Assembly (NCBI GenBank): GCA_002687715.1
Contig: NZBC01000051.1
Coordinates: 1 to 39,373, forward strand
From: Planctomycetota bacterium
GTDB taxonomy: Bacteria; Planctomycetota; GCA-002687715
Direction: 5' to 3'
DNA length: 39,373 bases
Position numbers and translations under genes: made by a program. The notes under the pieces were generated by a model, which saw nothing but the letters and a program-made list of their open reading frames with translations, had not been told where the DNA came from and made no database searches. Below are positions 20,171-28,244 of this stretch, in pieces. How positions within the stretch are numbered: position 1 is the stretch's first letter; the number at the start of each line of letters is the position of its first letter.

Positions 20171-20174
20171 ATCG

Positions 20175-20220
20175 AAAGAGCCACGCGGCGGAAACGCCCC
20201 GTGGCTCTTTCTCATTTTTT
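20175..20220 (+). terminator. Rho-independent terminator
   Basis: AAAGAGCCACG (20175-20185) pairs perfectly with CGTGGCTCTTT (20200-20210). After one mismatch, four more pairs close a GAAA tetraloop. TCTCATTTTTT follows. It terminates plus-strand transcripts, either of the VLRF1-like gene or of the small RNA. On the opposite strand the symmetrical hairpin lies 30 bases after the valS stop but has only a short T-run, so it may act weakly in both directions. Confidence 0.9.
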
Positions 20221-20242
20221 GCTTGGGGCTGCGGCCGACCGC

Positions 20243-22909
20243 TCACCCAAAGTCTGCGCGATTCGACCGCAACCGCACGAGCTTCTCTTCGAGCTCGCCC
20301 ATGCGCTCCTTCTCGCGTTCCACCACCTCGGGAGGCGCCTTGGCAACGAACCCCTCGTTGCCGAGCTTCTTCTGGACCCCCGTGAGCCAGCCCTCGTGCT
20401 GCTTGATCTCCTTGTCCAGCCGCGCGAGCTCAGCGTCGAGGTCGATCAGGCCTTCGAGGGGGACGAAGATCTCCATACCCTCCTCCACGACCGCTGAGCT
20501 CTTGGGTGGCTTCTCGATATCGGTGCCGGCGGTGAGACCACTCAGGACGCCGAGCGCCACGGCCCGGTCGCGGATCCGCTCGACGATCGCCGCGACGGCA
20601 GGCTCCGCGCACCGCACGATCAGGGAGATCTCCTTCCGCGGGCTGAGCCCCATGCGGTCCCGAACCACGCGCGCAGCTTTCACGAGCGCGATCAGGCGAT
20701 CCACCTCGGACTCCGCGGTGGCGTCGACGAGGGACGGATCGAAGGTCGGCCACGTGTCGAGGATGAGCCGCTCTCCGGCATCCGGCGCGTAGGGCCGCAG
20801 ATGCGACCGCAGCTCTTCGGTCACGAACGGGATGATCGGGTGGAGCAGACGCAGAAGGCCGTCGAGCACCGTCGCGAGCACCTGCTGCGCCGCGCGTCGC
20901 GAATCGGTGCCGGCGGCAGTCACGTCCTGCATGCGGACCTTGGTCAGCTCGAGGTACCAATCGCAGAACACGTTCCAGGTGAACGCGTACAGCTTCTGCC
21001 CGACCTCGTGGAATCGGTAGTTCTCGAGCGCGGCGGAGACGTCGGTCACCAGGTTCGCAAACCGGGTCAGCACCCAGCGATCCTCGGGAGCGTCGATCGT
21101 CACGTCGCTGGACGGATCGAATCCCTCGAGGTTCATGAGCACGAACCGCGACGCGTTCCACAGCTTGTTCACGAAGTTGCGCCCGCCCTCGAAGCGACCC
21201 TCGGAGAGCTTGATGTCCTGGCCCTCGGTCGTGAGCGACACCAGCGTCCAGCGCACGGCGTCCATGCCGTACTTGTCGCCCATCTCGAGCGGGTCGATCC
21301 CGTTGCCGAGGCTCTTGGACATGCGCCGACCTATGCTGTCGAGCACCGTGCCGTTGATGTAAACCGTGTGGTACGGCACCTCGTCCATGAACTCGATACC
21401 GCACATCACCATCCGGGCGACCCAGAAGTAGATGATGTCGCGCGCGGTTACGAGGACGTCAGTGGCGTAGTAGTTCGCGAGGTCTTCCGTCTGGTCGGGC
21501 CATCCCAGAACGGAGAACGGCCACAGCTGGGACGAGAACCAGGTGTCGAGAACATCGTCGTCCTGGCGGACAATGGGCTTGCCCGTGGTCGGGTGCGGAG
21601 CGCCGATGTCGAGCGGCGTCGTCGAAGCCGCCGGCACCTCGTCCTCGTCGTACCAGACGGGGATGCGGTGACCCCACCAGATCTGGCGGCTGATGCACCA
21701 GTCGCGGTATTGCTCCACCCAGTCGAGATAGGTGCGAACGTAGCGGTCCGGCAGGATGTTCACGCGCCCGTCCTTCACCGCGGCCGCTGCAGGCTCCAGT
21801 AGCGGTCGCATGCGTACGAACCACTGCTTGGAGAGGTAGGGTTCGACCACCGTGGAGCAGCGGTAGCACCGTGGTAGCGGGATCTCCTTGTCCTCGACCT
21901 CCGCCAGCAGCTCCTGCGCTTCGAGATCGGCGAGCACCTTCTTTCGGGCCTCGAAGCGGTCGAGCCCGGCATACGGTCCGCCGTGCTCGTTCACCTTCGC
22001 GTCCTCGGTGAACACGTTGATGCGCTCGAGCGCGTGGCGGTTGCCGACCTCGAAGTCGTTGAAATCGTGGGCGGGGGTGATCTTCACCGCACCGGAGCCC
22101 TTGGTCGGGTCCGCGTGCTCGTCGGTGATGATGGGGATCTCGCGATCCACGAGCGGCAGCTGAATGGTCTGGCCGATGAGGTCGGTGTACCGCTCGTCGT
22201 CCGCGTGCACTGCGACCGCCGTGTCGCCGAGCATCGTCTCGGGACGCGTCGTCGCCACGACCACGAACCGGCCGGGTTGGTCCTTCACCGGGTACTTGAG
22301 GTGGTAGAAGTGGCCCGCTTCGTCCCGGGGCTCCGCCTCCTCGTCCGACAGCGCGGTGAGGCAACGGGGGCACCAGTTGATCAGCCGTTCACCGCGATAG
22401 ACGAGGTCCTTGTCGAACAGGCGGACGAACGCCTCGCCGACCGCCCTCGACAGGCCCTCGTCCATGGTGAACCGGGTCCTGGTCCAATCGCAGCTCGCGC
22501 CGAGCCGCTTCAGCTGTTCGATGATGCGGCCGCCGTACTGCTCCTTCCAGGCCCACGTTCGCTCGAGGAACGCTTCCCGCCCGACGTCGTCCCGCGACTT
22601 GCCTTCGCTGGCCAGCGCCTTTTCGACCACGTTCTGGGTGGCGATACCTGCATGGTCGGTTCCCGGCACCCACAGCGTCCGCTTGCCCTGCATCCGCGCG
22701 TGGCGCACGAGGACGTCCTGCAGCGTGTTGTTGAGCGCGTGCCCCATGTGGAGCACCCCGGTCACGTTCGGCGGCGGAATGACGACGACGAACCGTCCCC
22801 GACCCTCGGGGACGGCTTCCGGGCGAAAACACCCCTCCTCCTCCCAGACCCGACCCCAGCGGGCTTCGGTGTCCTTCGCGACGTAGCGGGTCGAAAGCGG
22901 TTCGGACAT
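20243..22909 (-). CDS. valS: Valyl-tRNA synthetase
   Basis: 888 residues, normal for a bacterial ValRS. Class I signatures are HMGH at 54-57 in PPPNVTGVLHMGHALNN and RMSKS at 529-533. The editing domain lies in between (about 195-345, with TTRPETMLGDTAV and GAVKITPAHD), and the C-terminus is a coiled coil with DLDAELARLDKEIKQ, which is specific to ValRS. The enzyme charges tRNA-Val in the cytosol and hydrolyses mischarged Thr-tRNA. A paired-cysteine patch (NWCPRC, RCYRC) may bind zinc. The start is the ATG at 22909 with GGAGGT just upstream; an in-frame ATG 27 bases earlier has no such site. It is monocistronic, convergent with the small RNA and divergent from the diacylglycerol-kinase-like gene. 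Confidence 0.97.
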   Translation of the reverse strand: MSEPLSTRYVAKDTEARWGRVWEEEGCFRPEAVPEGRGRFVVVIPPPNVTGVLHMGHALNNTLQDVLVRHARMQGKRTLWVPGTDHAGIATQNVVEKALASEGKSRDDVGREAFLERTWAWKEQYGGRIIEQLKRLGASCDWTRTRFTMDEGLSRAVGEAFVRLFDKDLVYRGERLINWCPRCLTALSDEEAEPRDEAGHFYHLKYPVKDQPGRFVVVATTRPETMLGDTAVAVHADDERYTDLIGQTIQLPLVDREIPIITDEHADPTKGSGAVKITPAHDFNDFEVGNRHALERINVFTEDAKVNEHGGPYAGLDRFEARKKVLADLEAQELLAEVEDKEIPLPRCYRCSTVVEPYLSKQWFVRMRPLLEPAAAAVKDGRVNILPDRYVRTYLDWVEQYRDWCISRQIWWGHRIPVWYDEDEVPAASTTPLDIGAPHPTTGKPIVRQDDDVLDTWFSSQLWPFSVLGWPDQTEDLANYYATDVLVTARDIIYFWVARMVMCGIEFMDEVPYHTVYINGTVLDSIGRRMSKSLGNGIDPLEMGDKYGMDAVRWTLVSLTTEGQDIKLSEGRFEGGRNFVNKLWNASRFVLMNLEGFDPSSDVTIDAPEDRWVLTRFANLVTDVSAALENYRFHEVGQKLYAFTWNVFCDWYLELTKVRMQDVTAAGTDSRRAAQQVLATVLDGLLRLLHPIIPFVTEELRSHLRPYAPDAGERLILDTWPTFDPSLVDATAESEVDRLIALVKAARVVRDRMGLSPRKEISLIVRCAEPAVAAIVERIRDRAVALGVLSGLTAGTDIEKPPKSSAVVEEGMEIFVPLEGLIDLDAELARLDKEIKQHEGWLTGVQKKLGNEGFVAKAPPEVVEREKERMGELEEKLVRLRSNRADFG

Positions 22910-22983
22910 GGGACCTCCAGTCCCGCATGCTCCCACTCAGATTGCGACGCCTCAACCCGGCCCCTGGACCCGGTTCGGTTTGC

Positions 22984-22989
22984 TATCTT
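22984..22989 (+). promoter_or_regulatory. Candidate -10 box for a leaderless mRNA
   Basis: TATCTT ends six bases before the GTG at 22996, with no Shine-Dalgarno between them. This repeats the arrangement seen before the genes at 3613 and 19214. The -35 region is not recognisable. Confidence 0.35.
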
Positions 22990-22995
22990 TCCGCC

Positions 22996-23892
22996 GTGCA
23001 ATCCGCGCTGATGATCGTGACCCGGCACGCCGGTCGAAAAGGGACGCGCCGCGCCGCTGAGCGGGCCGCGGTCCGGATGCGGGACCGAGGGGTCGACGTC
23101 CGGCTCGAGCGGACCGGCAGCGCGGAAGAAGCGGCGGCCCTCATCGCGACCACCGCGCCCAACGTGGACGCCGTGGTATCGGTCGGTGGCGACGGCACGG
23201 TTCGCGGGGTCGTCGATGCCCTGCTCGCCAGCGGCATCGAAGTGGACGTCGGGATCATCCCGCGTGGGACCGCCAACGTCGTGGCACGGGAGCTCGGCGT
23301 CCCGATCCACCCGGTCCGGGCTGCCGACGTGGTCGTCGATGGAACACCGCGGCGGATCGACGTCGGCAAGGTGAACGACGAGACGTTCCTCGCCATGGTC
23401 GGGATCGGCCTCGACGCCACCATCGTGCAGGGTGTCCGACCCGGGCGGCTCAAGCTGGCGCGCATGGGGTGGTCCTCGATGCAGACGCTGGCCCGACCCC
23501 GGTTCCAGCCTCTTCGCATTCTCGTCAACGGCGAGGAGATCACCGAGCCGAGCTTCAGCGCCGTCGTCACGAACACCCGCAACTACGCCGGGTGGTTCTC
23601 GCTGTGTCCGGCTGCGGCCCCGGACGACGGCCGGTTCGACCTCATCCGCACGCGCCGCCGTGACCGGCGGGCGATCCTGCGCCTCGTCAGCGCCGCAGTC
23701 CGCTGGAGGCCCACCTCCGCCCGCGTAGCGGCCTACTCGCGCGGGGAGACGTTCCTCATCGAATCCACGGGAGCCCACCAGGTTCCCGTCCAGGCCGACG
23801 GCGACCCCTGCGGCACCACCCCCGTCCGCATCTCGATCGTGAAGAGCGCCGTAGCTATCATCGCCCCGGCCACCAACGGAGCCCCCTCATGA
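22996..23892 (+). CDS. Diacylglycerol kinase / YegS-like lipid kinase
   Basis: 298 residues of the DAGK catalytic superfamily. [17 protein letters not shown] (62-78) holds the GGDGT nucleotide-binding loop, and [14 protein letters not shown] is the second conserved block. The C-terminal beta domain carries QADGDPCG, the usual QxDGE-like motif with Asp for Glu. The family phosphorylates diacylglycerol or related lipids at the cytoplasmic membrane face; the exact lipid cannot be told from sequence. GTG at 22996 is chosen because the frame upstream overlaps the divergent valS leader; ATG at 23011 is possible. The stop overlaps the kdsA start in ATGA, so the two are translationally coupled. Lipid recycling next to Kdo synthesis fits an outer-membrane function. 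Confidence 0.88.
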   Translation: MQSALMIVTRHAGRKGTRRAAERAAVRMRDRGVDVRLERTGSAEEAAALIATTAPNVDAVVSVGGDGTVRGVVDALLASGIEVDVGIIPRGTANVVARELGVPIHPVRAADVVVDGTPRRIDVGKVNDETFLAMVGIGLDATIVQGVRPGRLKLARMGWSSMQTLARPRFQPLRILVNGEEITEPSFSAVVTNTRNYAGWFSLCPAAAPDDGRFDLIRTRRRDRRAILRLVSAAVRWRPTSARVAAYSRGETFLIESTGAHQVPVQADGDPCGTTPVRISIVKSAVAIIAPATNGAPS

Positions 23893-24719
23893 CCGATGCC
23901 GTTCAACCTGTCATCGATGGTCCGATCGCCATCGGTCCCGGTCAACCGCTCTTCGTCACCGCGGGCCTGTGCATCGTCGAGGAGGAGGATGCGACTCTGC
24001 GTCAGGCCGCGGCGCTGAAGCAGGCGCTGGCCGGACTCCCCATCGGCTTCGCGTTCAAGAGCTCGTTCGACAAGGCAAACCGCACCAGCATCAACAGCTA
24101 CCGCGGCCCGGGCATGGACGAGGGTCTCCGCATCCTCGAGAAGGTGAAGACCGAGCTCGACCTTCCGCTACTCACCGACGTCCACGAGACGACGCAATGC
24201 GCGGCCGCCGCCGACGTCGCCGACATCCTCCAGATCCCGGCCTTCCTGTGCCGTCAGACCGACCTGTTGGTCGCGGCGGCGAAAACGGGCCGCATCGTCA
24301 ACGTGAAGAAGGGACAGTTCCTCGCGCCACAGGACACGTTCCCGCTGATCCAGAAGCTCCGGGATGCCGGCGCAACGAAGATCACGCTGACCGAGCGCGG
24401 CGCCAGCTTCGGCTACAACACGCTCGTGAACGACTTCCGGGCTCTCCCCATCATGCGCGGCTTCGGCGTCCCGGTGATCTTCGACGCCACTCACTCCGTT
24501 CAGCAGCCGGGCGGCCACGGCGAACGCTCCGGCGGCGACCGCACCATGGTCCCCCACCTGGCCCGCGCCGCGGCAGCGGTCGGCGTCGACGGGTTCTTCT
24601 TCGAGGTCCACGAAGAGCCGGCGCGAGCCCGGTCGGATGCCGACAACGCACTTCTGCTCACGGACCTTCGTCCGTTGCTCGAGCAGCTGCTGCGTATTCG
24701 CGAAGCCGTCGAAGGCTAG
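23889..24719 (+). CDS. kdsA: 3-deoxy-8-phosphooctulonate (Kdo-8-P) synthase
   Basis: 276 residues, the normal KdsA length. The enzyme joins phosphoenolpyruvate and arabinose 5-phosphate to make Kdo-8-phosphate for lipopolysaccharide. Visible landmarks are [12 protein letters not shown] (arabinose-5-phosphate site), [20 protein letters not shown] and [20 protein letters not shown] at 24-31 carries a Cys (C28) where the metal-independent E. coli type has Asn, so this is likely the metal-dependent class, with the His of THS and Glu and Asp of FFEVHEEP and SDADN as further ligands. It shows that the organism makes a Kdo-containing outer-membrane glycolipid. Confidence 0.96.
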   Translation: MTDAVQPVIDGPIAIGPGQPLFVTAGLCIVEEEDATLRQAAALKQALAGLPIGFAFKSSFDKANRTSINSYRGPGMDEGLRILEKVKTELDLPLLTDVHETTQCAAAADVADILQIPAFLCRQTDLLVAAAKTGRIVNVKKGQFLAPQDTFPLIQKLRDAGATKITLTERGASFGYNTLVNDFRALPIMRGFGVPVIFDATHSVQQPGGHGERSGGDRTMVPHLARAAAAVGVDGFFFEVHEEPARARSDADNALLLTDLRPLLEQLLRIREAVEG

Positions 24720-24790
24720 CCATTCGAAGCCCGCCGGATTTGACGGCGCTCCCCGGCCTGGCTTAGGCTGCTCGGCCTTCTTCGACGAAA

Positions 24791-24824
24791 AGGAGGCGGC
24801 GCCGCGATAACGACGCCGCCTCCT
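24791..24824 (-). terminator. Perfect 11-bp hairpin, terminator-like on the minus strand
   Basis: AGGAGGCGGCG (24791-24801) pairs with CGCCGCCTCCT (24814-24824) across a 12-base loop. Read on the minus strand it ends in CCTCCTTTTCG, a short T-run. It is 210 bases beyond the merR stop and 70 bases beyond the convergent kdsA stop; on the plus strand it has no T-run. Confidence 0.5.
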
Positions 24825-24920
24825 GCCACAGGGAGGTAGAAGGTAACGGGCTTTGACAGAGACCCACCGGCCTCCTCCACCGGAGACCGGACGGAAATTC
24901 CCCCTGAGGCAAAGAAAGGA

Positions 24921-24956
24921 TCGGGCGGCGGAAAAGGTCCCGAAACTGCCGCCCGA
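24921..24956 (-). terminator. Likely terminator of the merR transcript
   Basis: TCGGGCGGC (24921-24929) pairs perfectly with GCCGCCCGA (24948-24956). On the minus strand the stem is followed by TCCTTTCTTT, an imperfect U-tract, 75 bases after the merR stop. Confidence 0.5.
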
Positions 24957-25011
24957 CTCCGTCCCGAGGAACGGAGTAGTACGTTGTTTGATCTCCGTCC
25001 CGAGGGACGGA
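24957..25011. repeat. Two hairpin-forming direct repeats
   Basis: CTCCGTCCCGAGGAACGGA (24957-24975) recurs as CTCCGTCCCGAGGGACGGA (24993-25011), one base different, 36 bases apart. Each copy is itself a hairpin (CTCCGT with ACGGAG, and TCCGTCCC with GGGACGGA). Together with the two hairpins before them they make four stem-loops in 220 bases between kdsA and merR. There are only two copies, so it is not a CRISPR array. Confidence 0.65.
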
Positions 25012-25032
25012 CGGCATTGCTCGATCGACGGG

Positions 25033-25299
25033 CTACTTGGGTCGAGGAGTCGCGCCCTTGCCCGAGCGTTCTTCCCCGAGGGTCCTCCTGATCTCCTCGA
25101 GCGTGTGGTCCTTCTTCAACTCCTTGATGCGCTCGAGGACTCCGAACACCGCCTCGTCGTAGAGGCGGTGTCCTGACGGCGTCCGCTTCGCGGCGGAGAT
25201 CAGCCCGAGCACCGTGTAGTTGTGGAGCATCTGGCGGGAGAACCCGCTGTGTTCCATCACCTCCCCGATCTTGAAGAGCTTTGCGGGGACTCGTGCCAC
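25033..25299 (-). CDS. Small MerR-family transcriptional regulator
   Basis: 88 residues, essentially a lone MerR winged-helix DNA-binding domain: LFKIGEVMEHSGFSRQMLHNY, LGLI, then RTPSGHRLYDE, and a helix with LERIKELKKDHTLEEIRRTL. The effector-binding dimerisation coiled coil of longer MerR proteins is nearly absent and the tail is basic. Proteins this short act as DNA-binding regulators, often of their own gene. The GTG at 25297-25299 is chosen because GGGAGAG lies about 10 bases before it; an in-frame ATG at 25344 would add 15 residues but has no ribosome-binding site. It is an orphan gene between kdsA and the esterase gene, with hairpins downstream and an AT-richer repeat region upstream. 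Confidence 0.8.
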   Translation of the reverse strand: MARVPAKLFKIGEVMEHSGFSRQMLHNYTVLGLISAAKRTPSGHRLYDEAVFGVLERIKELKKDHTLEEIRRTLGEERSGKGATPRPK

Positions 25300-25350
25300 G
25301 TGCTTGTTTCTCTCCCTAACCGCTTGGTTGACGGGTGCGATCATAAGACG

Positions 25351-25430
25351 CGGTTTGTAGGATGCAAACACCAAACCCTGATTCGCAAACAGTCTTTTGG
25401 CTCTTATGGTTTCTGGTTTGCGTTTTATAA
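25351..25430. promoter_or_regulatory. Promoter/operator-like region with repeated GTTTG/CAAAC motifs
   Basis: This stretch is clearly richer in A+T than its surroundings. It contains GGTTTG or CAAACC, GCAAAC or GTTTGC six times, including the inverted pair CGCAAAC (25384-25390) and GTTTGCG (25416-25422), and a TTATAA at 25425-25430. It lies directly upstream of the minus-strand merR gene and is a plausible operator. The rest of the gap up to 25646 holds one hairpin (25468-25474 with 25483-25489) and no gene that I can support. Confidence 0.5.
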
Positions 25431-25646
25431 CGAGAGAGTCCAAACCCGCGGGGGCGCGGAACCTCCAGAGCGGACGAAGCAATCCGCTCGGACGGGAGCG
25501 CGGACCTTCCCCGTGAGCTGAGCCTGACGCAGCCCAGCGGCGCTCTGGGCCGAGCGCAGCCCGGATTGCGATTGATGCACAGCCTCTCCAGGTCCGCGCT
25601 CCCATTCGGAGGCGGAGTCAGGTGGCTCCGGGCGGCCCGCCGGCGA

Positions 25647-26582
25647 TCACTTCCCCTTCTTGGGCGCGCTCTTGCGGGCCTTCATCGCTGCCTTGAAGAC
25701 CTTGCCGTGAAAGGCGAGGGAGTCAGGGACGGAGCTGACGAAGAACCCCGAGCCGTGGCCACCGTTCCGGAGGTTGAAGGTGTGCTTGATCTTCTTCTTC
25801 GCGAGGAGCTGGTCCCAGGCCTGACACGGCTTGTCGAGACCGTAGCGGTCCCGGGTGCCGACATCGAAGTAGATCGGGAGGTCCTTGAAGGTCTCCGGCT
25901 TCTGCTTCTTGATGATGTCGAAGACGTTGTGGGCGAGCCAGTACTTCTCGTCGACGGGGTCGCCGAACATGCGAGTGAGCATGCTGCCCCGTCTCCCCCC
26001 GCGCTTGATCCAGGACGGGAGCGCCTCCATGTCCTCGGGGTAGATCGACGGCTCGTGGGCGGACACGGCTCCGAAGGCGCCGGGGTTGCGGAGCGCGTTG
26101 ACCAGCGCGCCGAACCCGCCCATGGAGTCGCCCATGAGGCCGCGGAACTTGCGCCCCTTGAGCGTGCGGAACTTCTCGTCGATTCGGGCGGGCAGCTCGT
26201 TCGTTACGAAGTCACCGTGGCGCTCCTGCTCCTTGCCCTTCCAATTGATCCAGAAGCTCATGCGGCTCGTGCGCGGGCAGACGACGATGCACGCAGGCAG
26301 CTTGCCGGCCTTGACGAGCTTGGCCACGGTCTCGTTCGTGCCACGGGACGCCCACGTGCGTTCGCTGCCGCGGCCGGCGCCGTGGAGGAAGTAGAGGACC
26401 GGGTAGCGCTCCGCCGGGTTGGCGTCATACCCCGCGGGGAGATGGACGACCGCGCGGATGTCCGCTCCCAGAGCCTTGCTGGGGATGGAAACCGGCTCCG
26501 AACGAGGCTCGGAGACCTTCGACTGGGACGGAGCCCCAGCGACGACAGCGAGGAGGGCGAGAACGACGTGGACATTGGGCAT
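25647..26582 (-). CDS. Exported alpha/beta-hydrolase esterase (EstA/antigen 85-like)
   Basis: 311 residues with a Sec signal peptide (VVLALLAVVAGAPSQ) and an esterase-type alpha/beta-hydrolase fold. The nucleophile elbow is GDSMGG, YPVLYFLHGAG is the oxyanion-side motif and the catalytic His is in GGHGSGF. The fold resembles the esterase D, enterochelin esterase and antigen 85 group (COG0627/COG2382), whose substrates are carboxyl esters ranging from S-formylglutathione to feruloyl or siderophore esters; the substrate is not predictable here. The C-terminal tail is lysine-rich (KARKSAPKKGK). It lies 98 bases downstream of the Ser/Thr kinase gene on the same strand and could be read from the same operon. 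Confidence 0.85.
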   Translation of the reverse strand: MPNVHVVLALLAVVAGAPSQSKVSEPRSEPVSIPSKALGADIRAVVHLPAGYDANPAERYPVLYFLHGAGRGSERTWASRGTNETVAKLVKAGKLPACIVVCPRTSRMSFWINWKGKEQERHGDFVTNELPARIDEKFRTLKGRKFRGLMGDSMGGFGALVNALRNPGAFGAVSAHEPSIYPEDMEALPSWIKRGGRRGSMLTRMFGDPVDEKYWLAHNVFDIIKKQKPETFKDLPIYFDVGTRDRYGLDKPCQAWDQLLAKKKIKHTFNLRNGGHGSGFFVSSVPDSLAFHGKVFKAAMKARKSAPKKGK

Positions 26583-26680
26583 GGAAGAGGGCCCTTTCGG
26601 GGGCGAGAACGGGGCCTGAGAAACCCCTGTTCCGCCGACAGGCTACCACAGGGTCTGACAGCCCCGGTTCGGACCCCGAC

Positions 26681-27793
26681 TCAGCGCCGCCGTCGTATGG
26701 GCGAGACGGGAGGCGCCCCCCGGGTGGTCGGGTGCGGAGGCGGCTCGCCCCGCCGCGTAGCCTCGATGTTCTCCAGATCCACGATGAGCTCGGCGGGCTC
26801 CTGGTATCGGTCGTCCGGGTTCTTCGCGAGCATCTTGAGGCAGATTCGGGAGAGCTCGGGGTCCACGTCGGGGTTGCGCGCTTTGAGTGGAACCGGGGGC
26901 TCGTTGAGGTGCTTCACCATGATGACGGTCGGGTTGGGACCGGCGAACGGGGGAACGCCCGTGAGCATGTGGTAGAGCGTCGCCCCGAGCGAGTAGAGGT
27001 CGCTGCGGATGTCGACCGCGGCCTCGCCGCGCGCCTGCTCCGGAGAGATGTAGTTCGGCGTGCCGAGCGTCGCTCCCTTCTCGGTGCTGCCGCTGCCCCT
27101 GGAGACGTCCTTCGCGAGACCGAGGTCGCAGAGCTTCGCGACTCCACCCTGGACGATCATGATGTTGTCGGGCTTCACGTCGCGATGGACCAGCCCCTGG
27201 GTATTCGCATGATTGAGTGCCCGCCCGACCTGGTGCGTGATGTTGATCGCCCGATCCTGGTCGAGCGCTCCGCCGCGCTGAAGCAGAGAGAGCAGCGTCG
27301 GCCCCGAGCAGTACTCCATCGCGAAGTAGTACGTCCCCTTCGCCTCGCCCGCGTCGAACCCCTGCACGATGTTCGGGTGGTTGAGCTTGCCGATGACCCG
27401 CGCCTCCTTCATGAACCGGCGGACGAACGCCTGGTTCTCGGACAGGAAGCGGGCCAGGATCTTGATCGCGACCATGCGGTCGAGGTTGAGCTGTCGGGCA
27501 AGGAACACCTGCCCCATCGAGCCGCGGCCGAGCCGTTTCAGCAGCTTGTAGCCGGGAATGCGGAAGGCCTCCTTGACCTTGTCGACGCGCTCCAGGACCC
27601 GCTGTGCCTCTTCCGGCAGCAGGTACGTACGCTCTTGCATGATCTCGCCCATGGGTTTGGGCTTGAGACCCATCTCACGCATCTTCTCCTGAAGCGTCCG
27701 CCCGTCCGCGATCTGCTCCTCGGTCAGGAGCCCCTCGCGTTGCGCAGCGCGGATGAAGAGGGTGTCGTCGTCGGGGAGCCGGTTTGCGTCCAT
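26681..27793 (-). CDS. Soluble Ser/Thr protein kinase (Hanks type)
   Basis: 370 residues with an N-terminal helical module of about 75 residues (FIRAAQREGLLTEEQIADG, then LLPEEAQRVLERV) followed by a complete eukaryotic-like kinase domain. Present are the glycine loop GRGSMGQVF (89-97), VAIK (K111), HRDVKPDN with D205, DLG (223-225, replacing DFG), the SPEQARGE activation-segment end and conserved D and R further on. No membrane segment or extracellular sensor domain follows; the protein ends in a Pro/Arg tail. It therefore likely signals in the cytoplasm, perhaps through the N-terminal module. ATG at 27793 is preferred over the much longer frame, which overlaps ybeY. It lies 13 bases after ybeY at the end of the superoperon. 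Confidence 0.92.
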   Translation of the reverse strand: MDANRLPDDDTLFIRAAQREGLLTEEQIADGRTLQEKMREMGLKPKPMGEIMQERTYLLPEEAQRVLERVDKVKEAFRIPGYKLLKRLGRGSMGQVFLARQLNLDRMVAIKILARFLSENQAFVRRFMKEARVIGKLNHPNIVQGFDAGEAKGTYYFAMEYCSGPTLLSLLQRGGALDQDRAINITHQVGRALNHANTQGLVHRDVKPDNIMIVQGGVAKLCDLGLAKDVSRGSGSTEKGATLGTPNYISPEQARGEAAVDIRSDLYSLGATLYHMLTGVPPFAGPNPTVIMVKHLNEPPVPLKARNPDVDPELSRICLKMLAKNPDDRYQEPAELIVDLENIEATRRGEPPPHPTTRGAPPVSPIRRRR

Positions 27794-27806
27794 GGCGTGG
27801 CGAGCG

Positions 27807-28244
27807 TCAAGAGCGGGGCGGATCGATCCCAGCGGCTTCGAGATACCGCCGCTGGAGCCCGTGCATGGAGGTCCGTTGCTCGGGCGTCGCGTCATCGTAC
27901 CCGAGTAGATGCAGCAGGCCATGGGCCACGTAGAACAGCAATTCGGACTCCGGCGAGCACCCGCGTTCCGGCGCTTCCCGAACCGCCATTTCCGCGTTGA
28001 CGTAGATCTCGCCGTCGACACCGGACTCGTCCACTGCGGCATCCCGGAGGTCGAACGCGACGACGTCGGTCGCGTAGTCGTGGTCGAGGGCCTTCCGGTT
28101 CACGACGCGGCTCTCCGCGTCGCCGACCACGACGAGGCTCACGGACAAAGGCGACGCCCCCTCACCGGCGCAGATGGCAATCTCCAGACGTCTGAGCGCA
28201 TCCTCGTCCAGCGCGATCGCTCCGCAGATCACGACCATCTCCAT
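27807..28244 (-). CDS. ybeY: Endoribonuclease YbeY (16S rRNA 3' end maturation)
   Basis: 145 residues, the typical YbeY length. The zinc motif reads HGLLHLLGYDDATPEQR, so the two histidines of HGxLHL are intact but the third ligand position, usually His after GYD, is Asp. The N-terminal half holds the expected VSLVVVGDAESRVVNRKALD and DVVAFDL strands. YbeY acts in ribosome quality control and 16S rRNA processing in the cytosol. The gene overlaps the upstream HD-domain gene in TGATG and follows phoH, a common bacterial gene order (phoH - HD hydrolase - ybeY). Confidence 0.93.
   Translation of the reverse strand: MEMVVICGAIALDEDALRRLEIAICAGEGASPLSVSLVVVGDAESRVVNRKALDHDYATDVVAFDLRDAAVDESGVDGEIYVNAEMAVREAPERGCSPESELLFYVAHGLLHLLGYDDATPEQRTSMHGLQRRYLEAAGIDPPRS

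Noticed and set aside
20100..20792. Plus-strand frame running through the small RNA and into valS
   Set aside because: It crosses a strong terminator and then reads antisense to valS.
24957..25011. CRISPR array
   Set aside because: Only two copies of a 19-base unit and no cas genes.
24763..25017. An 84-codon minus-strand frame downstream of merR
   Set aside because: No ribosome-binding site and its codons fall entirely in the hairpin repeats; the repeated SVPRDG is a by-product of the DNA repeat.
27794..28042. N-terminal extension of the Ser/Thr kinase
   Set aside because: The extra 83 codons lie within ybeY, and the frame there has a Cys/Arg/Ser-rich, non-protein-like composition.
28177..28244. 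Frameshift suspected at the start of ybeY
   Set aside because: The ATG in TGATG gives a protein of normal length with the expected first strand; no correction is needed.
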